Shown here: positions 56,592-64,000 of the stretch, one piece after another | How the letters are laid out: each line of letters starts with the position of its first letter | Position numbering within the stretch: position 1 is the first letter of the stretch | NCBI GenBank assembly: GCA_003952965.2 | Contig: CM025854.1 | Coordinates: 12,816,058-12,880,057 of the forward strand | DNA: 64,000 nucleotides | DNA from: Morella rubra | Taxonomy: Eukaryota > Streptophyta > Magnoliopsida > Fagales > Myricaceae | Reading direction: 5' to 3' | Made by a program: the position numbers and the translations under genes | The notes under the pieces: generated by a model | The model's database searches: none | Told to the model about the DNA's origin: nothing | What the model saw: the letters and a program-made list of their open reading frames with translations, nothing else

Positions 56592-59500
56592 GGTCACGCC
56601 GCTCAAACGTCTCGAAGAGCTAGTGACAGCCGCGAGCATCCCGACAAGGAATACTCAAGCGAACTTACTAAATTCTTGCAGCGGAAACCCCCCCCTTTTT
56701 TTCGACTAATGCGCGTAATGAAACATTAGAACCTGCTCCCTCAAACGATAACTTGAAGTAATTACAACACAGTCTCAAAATATCAATTGGTTAAAACCCT
56801 AAACTTTACTGGGCCGAAATAACCCATGACCACCACACATCGGAGGCTCATGTCGGCTCTTTCAAAAATTATATCTAACCTTTACTGAAATAACAAAAAG
56901 GGAAGAGGACGTCCTCGTCAGCCCCTCTCCTAGGTTTTAAGGTCCTCTTCTTAGGTTTCCTCACCTGAAAAATTGTCTGGAATGATACAATTTAAAAACT
57001 GTGAGTCGAATGACTCAGTAAGGGATCATATGCAATAAATAGTGCATGTCTCGCATGTTCATGGATATCAATGTACATGAATGTCAAATGAAATGCTTGC
57101 ATATGCATGAGACAACGTACTTGATCTTAAAAGAAACATGCAATTGATCTTGAAAATAATTCTTTCTTGATTGGGCAACTTATCTCGCTCCATTTACCCC
57201 TGAAGTCAGGGTTGTGCGTTCCCTTCGGAACTATTTCCTTTTCCCTTGGGAATACGTCATTTGGTTGAGCTAGTCCTCGACGTGGCCCCAGGCCTAATGA
57301 CTAGACTCAACCCTTAGAGGTTCACACTTTCTTGCAAGCATCCTTCAGTGTGATTGCACATACCTCAAGAGCTACCCATCCTTCTCGCATTCGTCCTTCG
57401 GAGTGGGTGCCCTTAGGAGTCATCATCCTTCTCGCATTCGTCCTTCGGAGTGGATGCACCTATCTTAATGGTACGGTACCGACCAACCTCAGCCCCTTAA
57501 CTTATCATAAATTAGCATAAAATTCATAATTTCATTTGCAAAATTTCTTTTCATCCTTATGAGAAATAAATGCAAATGCTCATGATGCTCATGTCATGCT
57601 TGATGATGAGAAATCATGATGTGTATCATTCCAGTTTTGGAAAAATAATAAGTTTCCACTTCCTTCGTCCACTTGAGCGAATGGCAGCACCTTGCCTACA
57701 ATTGATTCATACTAATGTCATTTATAGGTTTACTAGATGTAGAGAATAGTCATTCAATTAAATTCAGCACATCATACAAAATGCCCATATTTCTTGATTT
57801 CCCAATGGTGATCTTACAATGCAAAGTATTCTCTTAAGAATGCCGAAGCCATAAGAATTGGGTTTAAACTGATCCTTACACTAATTTTTATAACATATGA
57901 AAGTTCTAAGTAATTTGAAGCTCATTTGCCATTCAAAACATTTACCCGAAATACAAGCTGCGGAGAGGACGTCCAAGCGGGCAGCCCCGACGTCTCCAAC
58001 TTAAAAATTCATAACTTCATAGACATGGCTCCAAATAACATGAAATTTATTTTGAACTATTCAGCTTTCATAGGTCAAGATTGGAGTAAAATTCAAAACA
58101 GCAGAATTTGCTATACATTTTTACAAACACTTCATATTAGGCGAAAATCCTACAACAACACTGTTGCTGTTTCCAGCTCGGCCTTCCATTTTCAAAATAC
58201 CACAACTCATTCATTACACCTCTAATTCACACGAAATTTATCTTAAAATGTTCTTCTTTCATAAACTTAAAATTCAAGACCAAACTCGTAAAATTTGGAC
58301 TTAAACTGATCACTCAAAAGGTATTCGAAATGAGCTAACATTCCGGACGTACAAGGCTGCTGGCAGCTTGACGTCCGGGCCTTGAACAACGCATATCTCC
58401 CACGGAATCAAGGTATGGCTTAAAATCTTCCTATTTCCTAGGCTACAATCTAGGATCTCTTAAGATCAAAGGATATTATACACTCCTATTTCGAGCCTTG
58501 AAATCTGCAGAAGTACATTTCAGCAACAGGTTTTCAACAACTAGTTTACAAGCTTCATACCATACACCTATGGTGCATCATTCTTATTTCAAGTCCATGA
58601 ATGTCTTCTTAGAAGAATTATTCAATTCAAAAGGAACAATAGCTATGGTTCTCTCCTTCATGCATAATCCCTAGGATAAGTTTTGCATTTTCTATCATAA
58701 TTCCAATTCTTCTACCCTTAATTCATGAAACCTAGCAAAAGGGTGCAATTCAACACCAAGCAACTCAGCAACCTAAAACATGTCTTATCAAAAGCACATT
58801 ACATTGCAATTGTTTCTCCTTCACAACAGGCCTGCAAAATCCCTTTTTTATCATAACCATTTTCATCACATCAACTTGCACAATAACATTAAGCCCCTGC
58901 TTCTCTTATTCTCACAACTTAGCAATTAAATTTGATAACTTACCACATGCAAATACCAGCAACTACCATCAAGAGAACATGAAAGAAATAAGGCAGTGAA
59001 CAATTCGGCCATGCATACACAAACAGATTTCAGTCCTCTTTTAGGCTTTTTATCATACACTTAGGGTGCATCAATGTTGCCCTATAACATTTCTCAGATC
59101 TAACCATATCTCCCCATGATTTCTTACAAGATCTACACTACTCTTAGAGCAAACAACATGTAGATAAGGAGAAAACAACCTAGCACACAACAAGCTATCA
59201 TCCAAGAAAAATGTGAAAGAAATGAGATAGTGGGTATTTCGGCCAGCAGAGATTTTTCATAGCAAGGGCCGAACTTACCTTTTTTTTTCTTTCTCTTTTT
59301 TTCTTCCTTTTTTCTTTCTTCTTCTTCTTCCTTCTTCTCTTCGGTTGTGTGAGTGAGTTAAAGCAAAAGAGTGTTAGGCAATGGGAATGTGAAGTGTGCG
59401 GGGGGGGGGGGGGGGGGGTTTAGGCATGAAAGTGCTTGGGGGGGGGGAAATACAAGGCTGCCCTCCCCCTTTCTTTCCCTCCTTCACGTGACTTCCCTCC

Positions 59501-59891
59501 CTTTTTCCCCATTTTTTTTTTTTTTTTTTTTTTTTATTATTTTTCTGCCACTTCATAAAATTAACCCTAACATGCCTTTCACACATTTTTCAAGAGTCAA
59601 AGTCCTAATTCAATTTCTTCCAAATATTGCAAACTTAGAGATATATTCCAACAATTAAAATGATTAGTTTAATTAATCCCAAATACTCAAATTTAATACT
59701 ATTAAAATTGCAAACGATATAACATTTAAATCATAGCTAAAGATGCATAAAAATGCTAGGGGGAAAATTCCACCTAGACAAAATCTTAGATTAATTTACC
59801 CATACATGCCTTTCTCAATAATTAGAGTAATACACACTTAAGGAGTCATAATTATTTTTACAATGATAGAAATAAGGTCGGGGGTCTCACA
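56592..59891 (-). repeat. 3' LTR of a Tekay/Del-type chromovirus, about 3.3 kb
   Basis: On the minus strand it starts TGTGAGACCCCCGACC at 59891 directly after a polypurine tract and ends near GGCGTGACC at 56592, a worn form of the GGGCGTGACA end. Very long LTRs are typical of the Tekay/Del clade, which the pol wording also suggests. A 19-base G run (59400-59418) and a 24-base T run (59512-59535) lie inside. The exact inner edge at 56592 rests on the fading of CACTA homology there. Confidence 0.72.
59400..59418. repeat. 19-base G homopolymer
   Basis: An uninterrupted run of G, followed by a second G run at 59440-59448 and a 24-base T run at 59512-59535, all within the chromovirus LTR. Such runs are also common places for sequencing length errors. 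Confidence 0.85.
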
Positions 59892-59903
59892 TCTCCCCTC
59901 CTT
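59892..59903 (-). other. Polypurine tract of the chromovirus
   Basis: The minus strand reads AAGGAGGGGAGA immediately before the LTR start, the primer for plus-strand DNA synthesis. The preceding 'ttccgaggatggaattttg' is the usual conserved neighbour of this tract in plant gypsy elements. Confidence 0.82.
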
Positions 59904-60661
59904 ACAAAATTCCATCCTCGGAATTCGGTCTTTCTTACCAGAAATTTTATCCCGGTTGGTGGAGGTCTAGGACCATATGGGTGCGGGCGAGCATTCGAAC
60001 TGGCCCCACTACTGACCTCGCCATAGTAGACGTGGTCTGGGGAGTTACTACCTGCCCAAGAGTGGGACATGGATTCGTAGCTCCGACCTGTGGTACTGGG
60101 GTCATGGATTACATTACTTGAAGGTTCATGGTATTTAGGGACAAAGTCCACTTCCTGTGATGAGTTCTCAGGAGAATCATAGAGGATACTAGGTCCTCTA
60201 CCCAATACTCTTCTAATGCCTTCCCAAGTATCTTCTCTCCATGTGAACTCTTTTCATTGCATTCATTCCCCACTATCTTAGGCGAAGGGTCCTCCTCCAT
60301 TGGATCCTCTTCTGGATCCTCTTGCAAGCTCACTCTCATTCTCCCAACTGGGCTCTGCTTTCTATCTATTTGTCTAATGACTCCAACTGGAGTCGTGACT
60401 TCCTGTGACTCAGAGGAGTCGGTCCACCACACACTATGCCTCCTCCTGGAAGGACCGGGCTGGTCATTCCTTTGAGGGGGCGGGGGCTCCTGAGTCCCCT
60501 CCCTAACCTCCGGCAACTGCAGCTGCTGAGGTGGTATTGAGTTAAGAGGTCTAGGATTCACACGGAAACAGACTGCGATACTCCCGTGCGGTCATTCTTC
60601 TACGCAGGGGAGAGTGTGGGGAAGAGACGGATTGAGAGCGCGGGGGTCGGCGACTTGATGA
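59904..60661 (-). pseudogene. Extra open-frame region between pol and 3' LTR
   Basis: Downstream of pol there is about 1 kb before the LTR, mostly readable as a Pro/Ser/Glu-rich, low-hydrophobicity protein: MSSSRRPPRSQSVSSPHSPL from about 60661, then RRRHSVWWTDSSESQEVTTP and RMRVSLQEDPEEDPMEEDPS. After a frame change near 60205 come LYDSPENSSQEVDFVPKYHE and SYESMSHSWAGSNSPDHVYY. At least two frame changes break it. I recognise no domain. Tekay elements are usually described with gag-pol only, so this may be an additional ORF or acquired sequence. The last 20 codons before the LTR are non-coding context of the polypurine tract. Confidence 0.45.
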
Positions 60662-60877
60662 CATCTGCTAACAAGGTAAAATAATTAGTTCCAAAATCAT
60701 AATTTAATCATGAGCATTTATACATCTATGCTATACACAACCATAGAGTTCATATATACTCTTATTCGAGCATCTAGCCGTATAACAAAAGGCGCAATCA
60801 AAGAAGGAAAACAAGGATCACGTAAGTTACGAAAAATTTCTATCACAAAACCAAAAGTCGATAGAACATTATCCTTC

Positions 60878-63800
60878 TTAACTTTGTTCTTCCCGCAAGT
60901 GTGGGTATTTCGAGTACATTTCACTTTCTAACTCCCATGAAGCCTCTTCTACTCCGTGGTTTTTCCACAAAATCTTAACAAGCGGTATGGTTTTAGTCCT
61001 TAGTTGTTGTTCCTTCCTATCCAAAACCCGTATAGGTTCTTCTACATATGTAAGGTTTTCTCTAACCTGCAAGGGCTCGTAATCCAGGACATGGGTAGGG
61101 TCAGGTACATACTTCCTTAGGAGCGATACATGAAACACGTTGTGGACTCCCTCTAAGCAAGGGGTAGGGCCAACCTGTACGCCACGGGGGGATCTCAAAG
61201 GGTCCTATGAATCTGGGTTGGAGCTTTCCTTTCTTCCCAAACCGCGCTATACCCTTTTTCGGGGAAATCTTCAAAAATACTTTGCTCCCAGCTTCAAATT
61301 CAAGCTCTCTTCTCCGATTATCCGCGTAACTCTTCTGTCGGCTTTGGGCTGTCACGAGTCTATCTTGATTATTTGAATCTTTTCCCTCTCTAAGACTATT
61401 TCTGGCCCCAACAGTCTTCTTTCTCCTACCTCGTCCAGTATAATGGTGATCTGCACCTCGCCCATACAATGCTTCGTATGGCGCCATACCGATGCTCGCC
61501 TGAAAACTGTTATTGTACGCAAATTCTGCTAAAGGCAAGTATTGAGCCCAACTTCCTTTAAAATCCATGACGCAAGCCTGAGCATATCTTCCAGAATCTG
61601 TATAGTCCGCTCTGATTGCCCGTCCGTCTGTGGGTGGAAGGCGGTACTAAAATTCAACCGAGTACCCAACGATTCCTGCAATTGTTTCCAGAATCTCGAA
61701 GTGAATCTCGGATCCCTATCCGACACTATACTCTTGGGCACTCCATGGAGCCTAATAATCTCCTGAAGATAAATCTCAGCTAACTTTTCCGGGGTATACT
61801 TCACCTTAATGGGTAAGAAGTGTGCCGACTTAGTTAATCGGTCCACAATCACCCATATAGCGTCATAGCTTGCAGTAGTTCGAGGCAACCCTACTACAAA
61901 GTCCATGGCTATCCCTTCCCACTTCCATTCAGGGATCTCTAGAGGCTTTAATGTCCCTGCCGGCCTCTGGTGCTCTGCCTTCACCTTCTGACAAGTCAAA
62001 CATCGAGCAACATACTCGGCTATCTCCCGCTTCATATTAGGCCACCAAAAGGCCTCCTTAATATCTCGATACATCTTCGTGCCTCCTTGGTGAATAGTAT
62101 AAGGTGTAGTGTGAGCCTCTGCTAGGATCAAATCCTTGATTCCTTCTGTCCCTGGCACACAAACTCTGCCACGGTAACGTAACAACCCATCCTTATCCCA
62201 AAGTCAGGGTCTTCCTTTTTCCCAATCCTCTCTCTGATCCCTTCAATCACCTTATCATTCTTCTGGGCTTCGCGAATCGCTCCTCTAGCGTAGGTTGCAA
62301 CGAGAGCCCTGCTATTGAGACAAACTGATCGGCAATGATAAGCACGATCTCTGCTCTTTCCAAATCTCTCATGATTCCTTCGGGCACCACCTTCATTGAA
62401 CTCGTCTCTGCCGACTTCCTACTTAGTGCGTCGGCCACCACATTGGCCTTTCCGGGTGGTAGCTAATTGTGCAATCATAATCTTTAATCAGCTCTAGCCA
62501 TCGCCGTTGCCTCATGTTCAGCTCTTTCTGGGGTGTTAAATACTTGAGGCTCTTATGATCGGTGAATATCTCACATTTAAACCCATACAAGTAATGTGCC
62601 TCCATATTTTCAACGCATAGACTACTGCAGCTAGCTCTAAGTCATGCGTGGGGTAATTCATCTCATGAGGCCTCAACTGTCTAGATGCATAAGCTATGAC
62701 CCTTTTGTCTTGCATCAAAACACAACCTAAACCTTGCTTTGAGGCATTGCTGTAGATTTCATACTCCATGTTCCGAGAGTAAGTGCTAACAACTGGAGCA
62801 GTAATTAAGCTGGCCTTCAATTCTTGGAAACTCCCGCTCACACTCATCCGTCCATTCAAATTTGACATTCTTCCTTGTCAACGAAGTCAAAGGCATGGCA
62901 ACTTGGAGAATCCCTCAATAAATCTCCGATAGTACCCTGCTAACCCAGAAACTCATTATTTCCTTACGTTTGCTAGGCTCGGACCACTTGGATAAGAAAT
63001 CTACTATACCGGGATCACAGCATATCTACCAGGACACCACTATGCACCCCAAAACATCGGATGTTGTGTCAACCAAATAGATTCCAATTGGATAATTTGC
63101 AAACAATTATTCCCTACCAGAGATCTGTAAATAGTCCTCTAAGATGCTTCTTCGTGCTTTCCTTGTTTGAAGTAATCAGTCATGTCATCAATACAAAACA
63201 ACTACAAATGCTTAGAATGCGAAACACACCTATCTATTAATCCATAAATGCCGGCCGGAAGATTGGTCTAGTCAAAAAGGCACTCACCGACATTCTTTGT
63301 GACCATATTCGCGTTTGAATGACACTTTGTCGGTTATTCCCTCCTTCACTATCGATTGAGGTTGTAAGATATTCCGATTCAGGTCAGATTCTCTTGGAAT
63401 GCCTGACTGCCCCAGCGTGACAAATTGATCCAAATAGTAATCACCAATGTGACCGGTATCGGCGTAATCCTGTCTTAGTAGTCCTTATATCATCTAAACG
63501 TATTTGCATGACATCCCTGAGGCTTCTCTTTCTTCTTACAACCGAACCGGTGCTCCCCCAAGACAGCGGACACACCTTCGGACAAACCGACCAATGGAAC
63601 CTTTCTTTCACAATACTTCTCCAGTGACTGCTCCTTCCAATTCCTTCAGCATTATGTCAGTTGCCATACCTATACCAGCAGAGTCTGTTTAGAAATTGGA
63701 GCATGTCCCTCCGTAACCGCGTTCTCAACTCGAATGCCCGAACATCATCTACAGTTCTGGGCTGAGTAACAGGTGATTCTTCTGGACGCGGAACCAAAAG

Positions 63801-64000
63801 TAGTACCGGGGCAAACTTCGTTCACCTACGGGGTTCGCGTCTACCCCGTATTCGCAGTCTCTCCTTGATTAATATATACCTCGCCATAAACCAAAAAATC
63901 CTCAATGTACCTATAATGCAACAATTTCTTGCTTGTTTATGCCGAAAACTAACGACCGCCCCCTCATTCGCTCCACCACTTCTACATATCTACCCAAAAC
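60878..64000 (-). pseudogene. Chromovirus (Ty3/gypsy, Tekay-like) pol, runs off the right edge
   Basis: Read on the minus strand from 64000 down, there is a worn reverse transcriptase (about 62870-64000: WGAP-type start near 63555, a degenerate F-IDD catalytic box near 63190, KWSEPSKRKEIMSF near 62990). RNase H follows ([39 protein letters not shown]), then the integrase zinc head (HQGGTKMYRDIKEAFWWPNM, CLTCQKVKAEHQRP) and core with the D,D,E triad (DFVVGLPR, VSDRDPRFTSRFW, HPQTDGQSERTIQILEDML). The C-terminal part (LFGRG/YEALYGRG, SPKKGIARFGKKGKLQPRF) ends in a chromodomain-like tail (PLVKILWKNHGVEEASWELE). Frame changes occur about every few hundred bases. The protease and gag lie outside the window. 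Confidence 0.88.

Noticed and set aside
59371..59658. Open frames across poly-G and poly-T tracts
   Set aside because: Homopolymer-driven frames inside an LTR; no protein-like composition.

Overview
This window is nuclear DNA of a flowering plant, most likely a woody eudicot. The evidence is a cluster of broken wall-associated receptor kinase (WAK) genes with plant-type introns, several CACTA/En-Spm transposons, Mutator-like and hairpin MITE elements, and plant Ty3/gypsy and Ty1/copia retrotransposons. The kinase wording resembles WAK proteins of Fagales trees, but I cannot fix the species. I found no intact host gene, no tRNA or rRNA gene, and no bacterial-type feature.

Layout. 1-6.6 kb: a three-exon WAK pseudogene on the minus strand (1090-4209), a partial duplicate of its 3' end beside it (about 95-850), and a 1-kb hairpin element just upstream of its TATA box. 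6.6-14 kb: a CACTA-ended element split by a complete Ty3/gypsy retrotransposon with a perfect 5-bp target duplication (GCAAA). 14.2-15.3 kb: a second WAK relic. 16.2-21.6 kb: a structurally complete CACTA element (CACTACAAAAAAA termini, TCT target duplication) with a TNP1-like gene but no TNP2 transposase. 21.6-24.1 kb: a MITE-like stretch, a 120-bp tandem repeat, a captured ENT-domain fragment of an EMSY-like gene, and one Mutator-like terminal arm.

24.4-41.3 kb: four related copia LTR relics, a gypsy LTR carrying one of them, two fragments of a 'putative plant transposon protein' family, a TNP2 tail (DUF4216-like) and two TNP1-like fragments. 41.3-45 kb: a TNP1-like gene whose intron holds a 2.1-kb Mutator-like element with a 9-bp target duplication. 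45.4 kb: a 387-bp MITE. 47.2-48.3 kb: a third WAK pseudogene. 48.6-56.6 kb: a minus-strand CACTA relic with TNP2 and TNP1 pieces, a collapsed gypsy element, another plant-transposon-protein relic and long unassigned stretches. 56.6-64 kb: the 3' LTR, a 1-kb extra region and most of pol of a Tekay/Del-type chromovirus that runs off the right edge.

The parts work as a record of nested insertion rather than as a pathway. A WAK array was duplicated and broken, CACTA elements of at least two types landed between the copies, and LTR retrotransposons and a MULE then inserted into the CACTAs. The best candidates for something unusual are the MULE sitting in a transposase-gene intron and carrying promoter-like DNA, the ENT-domain capture, an almost frame-preserving transposon gene whose stops all look like C-to-T changes, and the extra downstream ORF region of the chromovirus.
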